This document shows, one piece after another, positions 36,164-45,019 of a DNA stretch of 64,000 nt. A program made the translations under genes and the position numbers. Position 1 is the first letter of the stretch; each line of letters opens with the position of its first letter. The notes below the pieces were generated by a model. It was not told the DNA's origin. It did no database searches and saw nothing but the letters and a program-made list of their open reading frames with translations. The DNA lies in NCBI RefSeq assembly GCF_013450155.1, contig NZ_JACCKD010000003.1, positions 496,001 to 560,000 of the forward strand, read 5' to 3'. This DNA is from Haloechinothrix aidingensis. Lineage in GTDB: Bacteria > Actinomycetota > Actinomycetes > Mycobacteriales > Pseudonocardiaceae.

Positions 36164-36664
36164 TCAGTCCGCTCCTTCGCCCGCATCGGCCTCGACTGCC
36201 TCGCACTCCTCGGCGAGACCGTCGATGATCGCGCCCGTGATCTCGCCCAGCCGGTGCACCTGCTCGGCGTCGAGCACGTCGAACAGCGCCTTCCGGACCG
36301 CCTCGACGTGATCCGGAGCTGCCGCTTCGAGCACCGCCCTGCCCTGCTCCGACAGCGTCGCCCACGCCCCTCGTTTGTCGGAGGGGCACGAGGTGCGTAC
36401 GACCCACCCTTTGGCTTCCAGCTTGGTCACGGCGTGCGAGAGCCGGCTGCGGGAGAACCGGGACCGCACAGCGAGCTCGCTCATCCGCAGCGTGCACTCC
36501 GGCGCCTCGGACAGCGAGACGAGGACCTCGTAGTAGGTGTGCGGGATTCCCGCGTCCTGCTGCATACGCCGTTCCAGGTACTCGCTGAGCATGCTGGTGG
36601 CGGCGAGGTACTTACGCCACACGCGTTGCTCGTCCTCGGTGAGCCAACGCACTCCCTCGTTCAT
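36164..36664 (-). CDS. MarR-family transcriptional regulator
   Basis: This 166-residue winged-helix protein has MSELAVRSRFSRSRLSHAVTKLEAKGWVVRT as the HTH and recognition helix, preceded by dimerisation helices. It diverges from a YceI gene over a 99-bp region with two palindromic TTGA/TCAA sites, so it most likely controls itself and that gene. The C-terminal half is acidic. Confidence 0.88.
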   Translation of the reverse strand: MNEGVRWLTEDEQRVWRKYLAATSMLSEYLERRMQQDAGIPHTYYEVLVSLSEAPECTLRMSELAVRSRFSRSRLSHAVTKLEAKGWVVRTSCPSDKRGAWATLSEQGRAVLEAAAPDHVEAVRKALFDVLDAEQVHRLGEITGAIIDGLAEECEAVEADAGEGAD

Positions 36665-36684
36665 ACCGGCATCATACCCCTTGG

Positions 36685-36696
36685 TTGAAGCTTCAA
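36685..36696. promoter_or_regulatory. MarR operator 1
   Basis: TTGAAGCTTCAA is a perfect 12-bp palindrome 21 bp from the MarR start codon, in the AT-rich divergent region. It fits MarR-type sites. Confidence 0.65.
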
Positions 36697-36717
36697 GTAT
36701 CTATCGTTACTATGTTG

Positions 36718-36729
36718 TTGAGTCTTCAA
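36718..36729. promoter_or_regulatory. MarR operator 2
   Basis: TTGAGTCTTCAA keeps the TTGA and TTCAA halves of operator 1. Its centre lies 33 bp from it, about three helical turns, so two dimers could bind the same face. It is 35 bp from the YceI start. Confidence 0.6.
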
Positions 36730-36763
36730 TGATTCGATGTTCAACAACCCGAAGGGAACACGC

Positions 36764-37303
36764 ATGACTACTGCCACCACCGCACTGCCCACCGGAACGT
36801 GGGTCATCGACCCCGCGCACTCCGAGGTCACCTTCAAGGTCCGGCACCTGGGCCTTGCCCGGGTCCGGGGCGAGTTCACCGCGTTCCGCGGGCAGATCGT
36901 GACAGGCGAGAGCGTGACCGACTCGACGGTGACCGCCGAGATCGACGTGGCCTCACTGGATACCGGCAACGAGAACCGTGACCAGCACGTGCGCTCGGCG
37001 GACTTCTTCGACGCCGAGAACCACCCGACGATGAGCTTCCGCTCGGTGAGCATCACTCCCGACGGCGACGCGTACCGCATCGACGGTGAGATCTCCTGGC
37101 GCGGGTACACGGTTCCGGTCAGCCTGCACACCGAGTTCCACGGTGTCGGGCAGAACCCCGCGAACAACGACGCGACAACGCTCGGCGCCTCCGCCGAGGC
37201 GACCATCAACCGGCTCGACTTCGGCGTCGGGGAGCCCGGCAACGCCATGCTCAGCGAGCAGGTGAAGATCATTCTCGAGATCGAGGCCGCCCTGCAGTCC
37301 TGA
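36764..37303 (+). CDS. YceI family protein
   Basis: The 179-residue lipocalin-like barrel has GTWVIDPAHSEVTFKVRHLG near the N-terminus and the conserved EIDVASLDTGNENRDQHV and FLL-type end blocks of YceI. No clear signal peptide is seen, so it may be cytoplasmic. YceI proteins bind isoprenoid-like lipids. The ATG at 36764 has GAAGGG upstream. It is likely controlled by the divergent MarR. Confidence 0.88.
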   Translation: MTTATTALPTGTWVIDPAHSEVTFKVRHLGLARVRGEFTAFRGQIVTGESVTDSTVTAEIDVASLDTGNENRDQHVRSADFFDAENHPTMSFRSVSITPDGDAYRIDGEISWRGYTVPVSLHTEFHGVGQNPANNDATTLGASAEATINRLDFGVGEPGNAMLSEQVKIILEIEAALQS

Positions 37304-37316
37304 GCGCGGCCCGCAC

Positions 37317-37358
37317 CGCGTGAGGTGCCGCGTGCAGGTGTACGCGGCACCTCACGCG
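37317..37358. terminator. Bidirectional 17-bp hairpin
   Basis: CGCGTGAGGTGCCGCGT pairs perfectly with ACGCGGCACCTCACGCG over an 8-base loop between convergent genes. The right arm includes the stop codon of the O-methyltransferase gene. Confidence 0.8.
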
Positions 37359-38056
37359 GACTTGGCGTCGACCACCGCCAGGGCGAAGCCGTCGTACCCC
37401 TTGCTCCCCACCGTTTGCAGCACGGTGGCCGTCAGGCGCGGCTCTGCCGCGATCAGCTCGTGCATCGCGCGCACGCCACGCACCGTGGGATCGTCGCTGT
37501 CCGCGTCGAGCACGGCACCACCCCGGACCACGTTGTCGACGACGATCACCGCCCCCGAACGCGCGAGGCGAACCGCCCAGGACACGTACTCGGGGTTGCT
37601 CGGCTTGTCCGCATCGATGAACACCAGGTCGAACGGGCCGGCGCCCTCGGCCTCCAGCTGCGGGAGCGTCTCGAGGGCGTTGCCCACCCTGATGTCGACC
37701 CGAGCCCCGAGGCCCGCGGCGACGATGTTGGACTCGGCCACGGCGGCGTGTGTCGGGTCCACCTCGAGGGTGACCAGCGTCCCGTCGGCGGGCAGCGCCC
37801 TGCCGAGCCAGATCGTGCTGTAACCCCCCAGCGTGCCGATCTCCAGGATCTTGTCGGCTCCCTGCATCGTGGCCAGCAGGTTCAGGAACTGCCCTTGAGT
37901 CGCTGACACGCTGATCGGCGGAAGGCCCGCGTCCTCGCAGGCCTGCAGCGCCTCGGCCAGGTTCTCGTCTCGGCCGATGAGCAGTTCGGCGACGTACTCA
38001 TCGACGTCGGTCCAGGCTGTGCTACTCACAGAGCCCGACGCTACACCGACTTCCAC
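37352..38056 (-). CDS. Class I O-methyltransferase
   Basis: The 234-residue SAM-dependent enzyme is of the catechol/caffeoyl-CoA O-methyltransferase type (COG4122). The SAM-binding loop is ILEIGTLGGYSTIWLG. Acidic residue and metal-site motifs follow as EVDPTHAAVAESN, LVFIDADKPSNPEYVSW and VVDNVVRGG. The chosen GTG at 38056 overlaps the upstream HIT gene by 16 bp; a GTG at 38029 would remove that overlap. The substrate is unknown. It is absent from this place in mycobacteria. Confidence 0.85.
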   Translation of the reverse strand: MEVGVASGSVSSTAWTDVDEYVAELLIGRDENLAEALQACEDAGLPPISVSATQGQFLNLLATMQGADKILEIGTLGGYSTIWLGRALPADGTLVTLEVDPTHAAVAESNIVAAGLGARVDIRVGNALETLPQLEAEGAGPFDLVFIDADKPSNPEYVSWAVRLARSGAVIVVDNVVRGGAVLDADSDDPTVRGVRAMHELIAAEPRLTATVLQTVGSKGYDGFALAVVDAKSA

Positions 38057-38649
38057 GCGTCCGCGAGCAGGATCCTGGTGTCGGCCAGCAGCTGCGGCAA
38101 CACCTTGGTGTGGCCGATGACCGGCATGAAGTTGGAGTCACCGCCCCACCGTGGCACCAGGTGTTGGTGCAGGTGCGCCGCGATGCCCGCCCCCGCGATG
38201 ACCCCCTGGTTCATCCCGATGTTGAAGCCGTGCGCCCCGGACACCGACCGGATCACCCGCATCGCTCGCTGGGTGAACTCCGCGACCTCGACGGTCTCGT
38301 CCTGGGTCAGCTCGGTGTAGTCGGCAACGTGCCGGTAGGGCAGCACCATCAGGTGCCCCGGGTTGTACGGGTACAGGTTCAGCACGGCATACACCCCGTC
38401 GCCACGCGCGATGATCAGCGCTTCCTCGTCATCGAGGTCGACCAGGCGGCAGAACGGACAACCACGCGGCTGGTCATCCTCGGCCTTGTTCTCGCCCTTG
38501 ATGTAGGCCAGCCGGTGCGGCGTCCACAGCCGTTGCAGCGCGTCATCGACGCCGACGCCGTCCTGTTCGACGAGTTCGGACTCCGCACCCACCGAACCAC
38601 CGCCTCGGCAGGCCTCGTCGCCCGCGCGCTCGCGGCCCGCGTCCGTCAT
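38041..38649 (-). CDS. HIT family protein, Ap4A phosphorylase-like
   Basis: This 202-residue product has a zinc-type CPFC pair, a [30 protein letters not shown] core and the histidine triad [10 protein letters not shown]. It resembles mycobacterial Rv2613c, an Ap4A phosphorylase. The ATG at 38649 overlaps the thrS stop (ATGA), so it is translated with thrS. It should degrade dinucleoside polyphosphates formed by synthetases, which makes the pairing sensible. Confidence 0.88.
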   Translation of the reverse strand: MTDAGRERAGDEACRGGGSVGAESELVEQDGVGVDDALQRLWTPHRLAYIKGENKAEDDQPRGCPFCRLVDLDDEEALIIARGDGVYAVLNLYPYNPGHLMVLPYRHVADYTELTQDETVEVAEFTQRAMRVIRSVSGAHGFNIGMNQGVIAGAGIAAHLHQHLVPRWGGDSNFMPVIGHTKVLPQLLADTRILLADAWKSV

Positions 38650-40688
38650 CCGTGCTGCTCCGCGCTCCTGCTGACAGCCTCCCCGAAGCTGTCGGCCGTC
38701 GGTGCCACGTTCTCCTTGCGCTCCACCCAATCCACGATGGCATGAACGGCCGTGGATACCGAAACCCCGTTGATCTGACTGCCGTCCCTGAACCGGAACG
38801 ACACAGCGCCTGCCTCGACGTCGTTGCCGCCGGCGAGCAGCATGAACGGCACCTTGTCGGTGGTGTGGTTACGGATCTTCTTCTGCATACGGTCGTCGCT
38901 GGTGTCGACCTCCGCCCGGAGACCGTGCGCCCGCAGCTGGTTACGCACGTCGAGCAAGTGCGGTATGTGCTCCTCGGCAATCGGGATCCCCATCACCTGT
39001 ACCGGAGCCAGCCACGCGGGGAAGGCCCCCGCGTAGTGCTCGGTGAGTACCCCGAAGAACCGCTCGATCGAGCCGAACAACGCACGATGGATCATCACGG
39101 GCTGCTGCCGCGACCCGTCGTGCGCCGTGTACTGCAGGTCGAACCGCTTGGGCTGCTGGAAGTCGACCTGGATCGTGGACATCTGCCATGTACGGCCGAT
39201 GGCATCGGTGGCCTGCACCGAGATCTTCGGGCCGTAGTAGGCCGCGCCACCCGGATCCGGAACCAGCGCGAGCCCGGAGGCCTCGGCCGCCTCGCGCAAC
39301 GCCTCTGTCGCTTCCTCCCACTCGGCGTACTCGCCGATGAACTTCGGGGAGTCGTCGCGTGTGGACAGCTCGAGGTAGAAGTCCTCGAGACCGAAGTCCC
39401 GCAGCAGATCCAGCACGAAGGTCAGCAGGTTCCGCAGCTCATCCTGCATCTGCTCCTTCGCGCAGTAGATGTGCGCATCGTCCTGCGTCATGCCGCGCAC
39501 CCTGGTCAGCCCGTGCACCACACCGGACTTCTCGTAGCGATACACCGAGCCGAACTCGAACAGGCGAAGCGGCAGCTCCCGGTACGACCGCCCGCGGGAG
39601 CGGAAGATCAGGTTGTGCATGGGGCAGTTCATCGCCTTGAGGTAGTAGTTCACCCCGTCCAGTTCCATCGGGGGGAACATTCCGTCGGCGAAGGACTGCA
39701 GGTGGCCGGAGGTCTCGAACAGGTCCGCCTTGGTGATGTGCGGGGAGTAGACGAACTCGTACCCGGCTTCGTCGTGTTTACGCCGCGAGTAGTCCTCCAT
39801 GGCGCGCCGCACCACACCACCCTTGGGGTGGAACACGGCCAGGCCGGAGCCGATCTCCTCGGGGAAGCTGAACAGGTCCAGCTCACCGCCGAGTTTGCGG
39901 TGGTCGCGCCGCTCGGCCTCGGCGAGCATCTCCAGATAGTGGTCCAGGGCCTCCTGGGACTCCCATGCGGTCCCGTAGACCCGCTGCAGCTGCCTGTTGC
40001 TGTCGTCGCCACGCCAGTAGGCGGCGGCCACCCGGGTCAACCGGAACGCGGGAATGTGCTTGGTCGTCGGAACGTGCGGCCCGCGGCAGAGATCGCCCCA
40101 CTTCACCTCCCCGCTTCGCGGGTCGACGTTGTCGTAGATGGTCAGCTCACCACCACCGACCTCCATGACCTCGGAGGTGTCGACGTCCCCCTTGTCGTCG
40201 ACGAGCTCCAGCTTGAACGGCTCATCGGCCAGCTCACGCTTGGCCTCGTCCACCGAGTCCACCACGCGCCGGGAGAACCGCTGGGACGACTTGATGATCT
40301 GCTTCATGCGCTTCTCGAGCGCGCGCAGATCCTCCGGGGTGAACGGGGTGTCGACGGCGAAGTCGTAGTAGAAGCCGTCCCGCACGGGCGGTCCGACGCC
40401 GAGCTTGGCATCGGGGAACTGCTCCTGCACGGCCTGGGCGAGCACGTGCGCGCAGGAATGCCGGAGGACACTCCGCCCGTCCTCGCTGCCTGCCGTGACC
40501 GGCTCCACCTCGGAGTCGACCGTGGGTACCCAGGACAGGTCGCGCAGCGAACCGTCCTCGTCGCGCACCACCACGACCGCGTCGGACCCCTTACCGGGCA
40601 ACCCGGCCTCGTGCACGGCTGTCCCCGCGCTGGTGCCAGCAGGAACCTTCACGCGTGGCACGGGCACGGACTCGGACAGTTCGTTCAC
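38646..40688 (-). CDS. thrS: Threonyl-tRNA synthetase
   Basis: The 680-residue product starts at a GTG at 40688 with AGGGAG upstream. It has a TGS domain, an editing domain with [13 protein letters not shown], the class II catalytic core including [21 protein letters not shown] and motif 3, and a C-terminal anticodon-binding domain ([19 protein letters not shown]). It charges tRNA-Thr and edits mischarged serine. It lies downstream of the polysaccharide export genes on the same strand, 131 bp from them. Confidence 0.96.
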   Translation of the reverse strand: MNELSESVPVPRVKVPAGTSAGTAVHEAGLPGKGSDAVVVVRDEDGSLRDLSWVPTVDSEVEPVTAGSEDGRSVLRHSCAHVLAQAVQEQFPDAKLGVGPPVRDGFYYDFAVDTPFTPEDLRALEKRMKQIIKSSQRFSRRVVDSVDEAKRELADEPFKLELVDDKGDVDTSEVMEVGGGELTIYDNVDPRSGEVKWGDLCRGPHVPTTKHIPAFRLTRVAAAYWRGDDSNRQLQRVYGTAWESQEALDHYLEMLAEAERRDHRKLGGELDLFSFPEEIGSGLAVFHPKGGVVRRAMEDYSRRKHDEAGYEFVYSPHITKADLFETSGHLQSFADGMFPPMELDGVNYYLKAMNCPMHNLIFRSRGRSYRELPLRLFEFGSVYRYEKSGVVHGLTRVRGMTQDDAHIYCAKEQMQDELRNLLTFVLDLLRDFGLEDFYLELSTRDDSPKFIGEYAEWEEATEALREAAEASGLALVPDPGGAAYYGPKISVQATDAIGRTWQMSTIQVDFQQPKRFDLQYTAHDGSRQQPVMIHRALFGSIERFFGVLTEHYAGAFPAWLAPVQVMGIPIAEEHIPHLLDVRNQLRAHGLRAEVDTSDDRMQKKIRNHTTDKVPFMLLAGGNDVEAGAVSFRFRDGSQINGVSVSTAVHAIVDWVERKENVAPTADSFGEAVSRSAEQHG

Positions 40689-40818
40689 TTCGGGCTCCCT
40701 GACGACGATGGCACGACTACAGCTCCACGCTCCGGCGGGCGGAGCCGATTTTACCTGCGCGGACTCGGCGGTACGCTGCGGGTTTACCGAGCAGGCCCGG
40801 GTGCCCCACCAGCCGGGG

Positions 40819-42060
40819 TCACGAGGTGCGGCGTGTGGCATGCGCCAGCCGCCGCACACGCCAGACCGCGTACACCCCGCCGAGCGCCATCGCCCACGGC
40901 ACAGCCGTCACACCCCAGCCCGCCGCCAGCAGCACCGCCGCGAGCAGCAACCCGATCAGCGCGTCGACGAGCCTGGCTGTGAATACCGCGCGGGAGTGCC
41001 GCCGAGCGACCAGCTCGGTGACGTAGGGCAGGCCGGCTCCCCACACGGCCAGGTAGGCGACCCAGCCGAGCACCAGCAACCGGTCTACCCCGGTCCCGGT
41101 CATCAGCGCGCCGACCGGTCCTGCCAGCGCGACGAGCGCACCCCCCGCGCCGAGGGTGCCGACGGTCAGTATCCCCACGGAGCGGGTGGTCAGGCGCCCG
41201 GTACGGGCCAACCCCTCGCGCTCGGCCGAGGCGAACCTCGGCAGCAGGTAGCTGCCCGCGCCGTTGATCACCACCTGCAGCGGCGCCACCACGAGGCGCG
41301 CCGCCTCCAGCATGCCGACCGCTGTCAGCGACAGCAGGTTCGCCACAAGCACGCGTGCGGCCAGCAGCGCCGCGGGCCGCAGGCCGGCCTGCGCCGAACG
41401 CCACGCGGCGAACGAGGCAAGCTGACGCAGGCCACCCGTAGCGGGCCGCAGCCCGCTCCACTCCCTGCGCGGCAGGTGCGCCAGTCCGGTGGCCACCGAG
41501 GCGAGCGCGCCGACGGCCATCGCGGTGAACAGCGCGAGCAGGCTGACCGCGGCCAGCCACCGGAACACCCCCAAGGTGACGAGTGTGCCGAGCAGGTACA
41601 CGCAGTCGTTACCCACCAGGGCACCGAACTCAAGCCGGGCGATCAGCAGCCTGCGGACCGACTCCTTGCACAGCCAGCACGCGAGCATCGCCGGGTAGGC
41701 GATCACGAGCGCGGCGTCGGCCCCGCTCACGACCAGCACCGCACCGGCCGCGATGGCCGCGCACAGCAGTATCCCTGCCAGCGCGCTGGTGACCAGTGCC
41801 GAGCGTGTCCGCGGCTCGTGGCGGTCGAGTACCGCCAGGCTGTCGCCGACATAGCCGGTGTAGACGGCTGCCGCGCTCACCAGCAGGGCGAGGAACAGCG
41901 CGAACGCGCCGAACTCGGCGAGTCCGAGCGAGCGCGCGGCGACGACCTGGAGCAGCAGGCTGGTACCCGCGGTGAGCCCCTGCGCGACGACCGGAGCACC
42001 GACCTTCGCGGAGAGCCGGCCTACCCGCTGCAGGCCGGCCGCGAGGTCACCGCCCGCCAT
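40819..42060 (-). CDS. Polysaccharide flippase-like membrane protein (Wzx-type)
   Basis: The 413-residue protein has about 12 membrane segments. The N-terminus [30 protein letters not shown] is characteristic of MOP/Wzx flippases, and an internal [27 protein letters not shown] repeat follows. It likely moves lipid-linked repeat units across the membrane. Its start overlaps the Wzz-like gene stop by 14 bp. Expected partners are at 42047, 50160 and 52652. Confidence 0.75.
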   Translation of the reverse strand: MAGGDLAAGLQRVGRLSAKVGAPVVAQGLTAGTSLLLQVVAARSLGLAEFGAFALFLALLVSAAAVYTGYVGDSLAVLDRHEPRTRSALVTSALAGILLCAAIAAGAVLVVSGADAALVIAYPAMLACWLCKESVRRLLIARLEFGALVGNDCVYLLGTLVTLGVFRWLAAVSLLALFTAMAVGALASVATGLAHLPRREWSGLRPATGGLRQLASFAAWRSAQAGLRPAALLAARVLVANLLSLTAVGMLEAARLVVAPLQVVINGAGSYLLPRFASAEREGLARTGRLTTRSVGILTVGTLGAGGALVALAGPVGALMTGTGVDRLLVLGWVAYLAVWGAGLPYVTELVARRHSRAVFTARLVDALIGLLLAAVLLAAGWGVTAVPWAMALGGVYAVWRVRRLAHATRRTS

Positions 42061-43531
42061 GCCGCTGTGACGGGGTCGCGAAGGTGAACACGTACCCGGC
42101 GATCGAACCGCCGATCATCTGTAGCTGATCGCGCAGCCGCAACAGCTCATCGGCCGAGCTACCGTGGCTGACGGTGATCACCACACCGTCGGCCTCGCGC
42201 AGCAGCGGGGTGGACTCCGGAGCGATGTCCGGGGCGGACGTGTCGACCAGCACCATGTCGTAGCCGGAACGCAGGTGCTCGGCCAGCGCACGCAGCTGAC
42301 CGGCACGGAAGAACTCGGACGCTCCCTCCGCGTAGTGGCCGGCGGGAATCACCCAGTACCCGATGCCGTACCCCAGGTTGACCGGGCGCACGACATCGCG
42401 GACGTCGGTCAGTCCTGCCGCGACATCGGTCAGCCCGCCGTGTTCGATCCCGTCGAGCCGCAGCGTGGCGGACAGGTCACGGCTACGCAGCGCGGCGTCG
42501 ACCACGAGCACCCGCAGTCCCGCGCGTGCCGCCGCGTTGGCCAGCTGCATCGTCGTGGTCGTGCTCCCGGAGTCCGGCAGCCCGGTAACCGCGAGCACCC
42601 CGCGCTGCACCACCTGCTGCACGCTGGCCAGCGTCAACCGGTACGCCTTCGCCGGTTGCAGTTTCGGGTCGAGCAACGCCCTCCCGTCTTCGGTTCCGCG
42701 CCGTTCGATCTCGCCGAGGACCGGCCCGTCCACGACGGCCGCGACACTCGCCTGGTCGGTCAACCGGCGGTCCCGGTCCGCGCGCACCCACGCCACCGCG
42801 GTCGCGAGCACCACGCCGAGGGCGAGCCCGATGGCGCCGTCCCGCGGCACCGTCATCGGGATCGTCCCGGCTTCGGGGTCGGGCGCGTGCACGAACGCCA
42901 CCCCGTCGCCGAGCTCGTTTCCGGCCAGCCGGATCTGGGTCGCCTGCCTGTCCAGCTCGCTGAGCGTCTGCGCGGCTGCCGTGGTGTTGGCCTCCACGCG
43001 GCTGCCGGCCACCTCGTCGGGCAGCGCGTCCTCCACTGCCTCCCGACGCTCGGCTATCGTTTCGAGGGCGCCACTGACACGTTCCTCGAGTCGCTCACCC
43101 GACAGTTCCCGGTACGCGGCGACCACGGCCTCGGCGAGCCGCACCGCGTCCTCGTGCGACGCCCCCTCGACCTCGACGACGACGGACTCCCCTGTGCCGG
43201 ACTCCCGTGCGGTCACCGCGCGCCGCAACTCCCGCAACGACCGTTGGTCGGCCAGCTCCTCCCTGGCGGCACCGAGCACCCCGTCCGAGGTCATCAGCAG
43301 GGCCTGCTGGTTGACGTAGCGGCTGAACGCCGACTCGCTGGAGGAATCGACGCCGAGCAACCCCGTCTCGTCAGGCGGGTTCAGTACCACGCGCGACTGC
43401 ACCGTGCTCGCGCTGCCCACCAGCAAGGCGACGAGCACGCTGATCACGACACAGCCGAGGACGATCGCCGTCGAGCTCCAGCGATACCGCCACAGCGAGT
43501 CCAGCACGCGGGGACTCGACTGGTCATCCAT
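42047..43531 (-). CDS. Wzz-like chain-length protein with degenerate BY-kinase domain
   Basis: The 494-residue product from the ATG at 43531 has a first membrane segment (about 20-43), an extracytoplasmic coiled region with DAVRLAEAVVAAYRELSGERLEERV, a second segment (about 230-250) and a cytoplasmic BY-kinase-type ATPase fold. The P-loop reads TGLPDSGSTTTTMQLANAAA and lacks the Walker A lysine. The Walker A' region LVVDAALRSRD and Walker B DMVLVDTSAPD remain. The C-terminal tyrosine cluster expected of BY-kinases is also missing. It probably sets polysaccharide chain length without kinase activity. Confidence 0.8.
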   Translation of the reverse strand: MDDQSSPRVLDSLWRYRWSSTAIVLGCVVISVLVALLVGSASTVQSRVVLNPPDETGLLGVDSSSESAFSRYVNQQALLMTSDGVLGAAREELADQRSLRELRRAVTARESGTGESVVVEVEGASHEDAVRLAEAVVAAYRELSGERLEERVSGALETIAERREAVEDALPDEVAGSRVEANTTAAAQTLSELDRQATQIRLAGNELGDGVAFVHAPDPEAGTIPMTVPRDGAIGLALGVVLATAVAWVRADRDRRLTDQASVAAVVDGPVLGEIERRGTEDGRALLDPKLQPAKAYRLTLASVQQVVQRGVLAVTGLPDSGSTTTTMQLANAAARAGLRVLVVDAALRSRDLSATLRLDGIEHGGLTDVAAGLTDVRDVVRPVNLGYGIGYWVIPAGHYAEGASEFFRAGQLRALAEHLRSGYDMVLVDTSAPDIAPESTPLLREADGVVITVSHGSSADELLRLRDQLQMIGGSIAGYVFTFATPSQRHGGR

Positions 43532-43804
43532 GTCTCGCGCTCCGATGCTCGGCACAGCCGGATCCGTCCTTACCCGTCGAGCCTGTCACCGACGTCGAGC
43601 CGGCTCACGCCGGCTCGATCAACCGGGGCCCGGCTGCTACGCACGGTGACAGATTCCCAGGCCGTAACGAATCATGCCGTCCGCACGACAAGGTGGGCAA
43701 CGGGCAATACTCTCGTGGGGGGTCAAAACACCATTCACGCGGGTGGCGTGTGCCATACTCCAGCACCCCGAGCCGCCCACGGGACCGAGCATGTATGGGG
43801 CGGG
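43532..43804. promoter_or_regulatory. Divergent promoter region of Wzz-like and CDP-alcohol genes
   Basis: This 273-bp region separates divergent polysaccharide genes. It includes AT-rich elements such as CGTAACGAATCATG and GTGCCATACT that could be -10 regions. No specific regulator site is recognised. Confidence 0.4.
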
Positions 43805-44572
43805 ATGACGAACGCGACGACACCCGATTTCACCGCGGCGCTGGCCAGGCTGCGTGACGCGCAGAAGGGCACCAAGGGAGCGCCTGCCTACTCGCGCTTC
43901 ATCAACCGCGAAGCGGGCCGCGTGCTCGCGGCCGCCGCGTTCACGGCCAACCTGACGCCCAACCAGGTCACCGCCGTCAGCGTCGTGTTCACGTTCGGCG
44001 GGATCGGTCTCATCGCGACAGCACCTCCGAGCCCGCTACTCGGTCTGGCCGTGGCCGTGGCCCTCGTGCTCGGTTACGCGCTCGATGCCGCAGACGGGCA
44101 GCTCGCGCGGCTGCGTGGTGGCGGCACGCCCGAAGGGGAATGGCTCGACCATGTCGTGGACAGCATCAAGATATCCGCACTGCACCTCGCCGTGCTCATC
44201 GCACTGTACCGGCACTTCGACGTCGCCACCGAGTTCCTGCTCGTCCCGCTCGGATTCCACCTCGTAGCCGCCGTCGCGTTCTTCACGATGATCCTCAACG
44301 AGCAGCTGCGGCTCCGCCACACACCGCCGGGCCGGGTGGCGGGCGAGACGGGATCGTCGCCCGTTCGCTCGCTCCTCGTCGTTCCCACCGACTACGGCGT
44401 TCTGTGCCTGCTCTTCCTCACTCTCGGCTTCAGCCGGGTCTTCCCCATCGGCTATGCGGCGTTGTTCGCCGCCAATGCCGCCTTCCTGGCCGCCGCACTC
44501 GTGAAGTGGTACAAGGACGTCTCCGCGCTCGGACGACCCGGCACGGCACCGGAGGACCAGCACACCTCATGA
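43805..44572 (+). CDS. CDP-alcohol phosphotransferase family membrane protein
   Basis: The 255-residue membrane protein has the CDP-alcohol motif DAADGQLARLRGGGTPEGEW followed by LDHVVDSIK, with the first four acidic residues in place. There are about six membrane segments and a GTP-independent N-terminal helix (YSRFINREAGRVLAAAAF). It transfers a phospho-alcohol from a CDP-linked donor or takes CDP-diacylglycerol as donor. Paired with the TagD-like gene (44569), it probably acts on a CDP-activated polyol or inositol-type compound. Confidence 0.75.
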   Translation: MTNATTPDFTAALARLRDAQKGTKGAPAYSRFINREAGRVLAAAAFTANLTPNQVTAVSVVFTFGGIGLIATAPPSPLLGLAVAVALVLGYALDAADGQLARLRGGGTPEGEWLDHVVDSIKISALHLAVLIALYRHFDVATEFLLVPLGFHLVAAVAFFTMILNEQLRLRHTPPGRVAGETGSSPVRSLLVVPTDYGVLCLLFLTLGFSRVFPIGYAALFAANAAFLAAALVKWYKDVSALGRPGTAPEDQHTS

Positions 44573-45018
44573 GCATCATCGGATATGCCCCCGGAGCCTA
44601 CGACCTGTTCCACATCGGGCACCTGAACCTGCTCCGGCACGCCAGCGAGCGCTGCGACCACCTCGTCGCGGGCGTGGTCACCGATGACGTGCTGGAGGCC
44701 GCGAAGGCGCAGCGGCCGGTGATCCCGCTCCACGAGCGTATCGAGATCGTACGCAACATCCGCTATGTCGACGACGCCGTCGCCGACCCGTACGTCGACA
44801 AGTTCGAGTCGTGGCGCCGGTACCGCTTCGACGTCCTGTTCAAGGGCGACGACTGGCGCGACACACCGGCCGGCCGGCGGCTCGAGGCGTTGTTGAGTGA
44901 GGTCGGCGCTCGCGTGGTGTATTTCCCGTACACCGTGCACACCTCGAGTACCGCCCTCCGGAGGTTCATCGCGATGTCCGGTTCGCAGTCCGGTTCGTAC
45001 CGAGAGACCGGCGGCTGA
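44569..45018 (+). CDS. TagD-like cytidylyltransferase
   Basis: The 149-residue nucleotidyltransferase starts SIIGYAPGAYDLFHIGHLNLL, with the HxGH motif, and ends with the VHTSSTALRRF loop that corresponds to the RTEGISTT motif of glycerol-3-phosphate cytidylyltransferase. A FKGDDWRDTPAGRRLE lysine/Asp region fits this group. It probably makes a CDP-alcohol from an alcohol phosphate. It overlaps the preceding gene by four bases (ATGA), implying a joint pathway. Confidence 0.8.
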   Translation: MSIIGYAPGAYDLFHIGHLNLLRHASERCDHLVAGVVTDDVLEAAKAQRPVIPLHERIEIVRNIRYVDDAVADPYVDKFESWRRYRFDVLFKGDDWRDTPAGRRLEALLSEVGARVVYFPYTVHTSSTALRRFIAMSGSQSGSYRETGG

Positions 45019-45019
45019 C

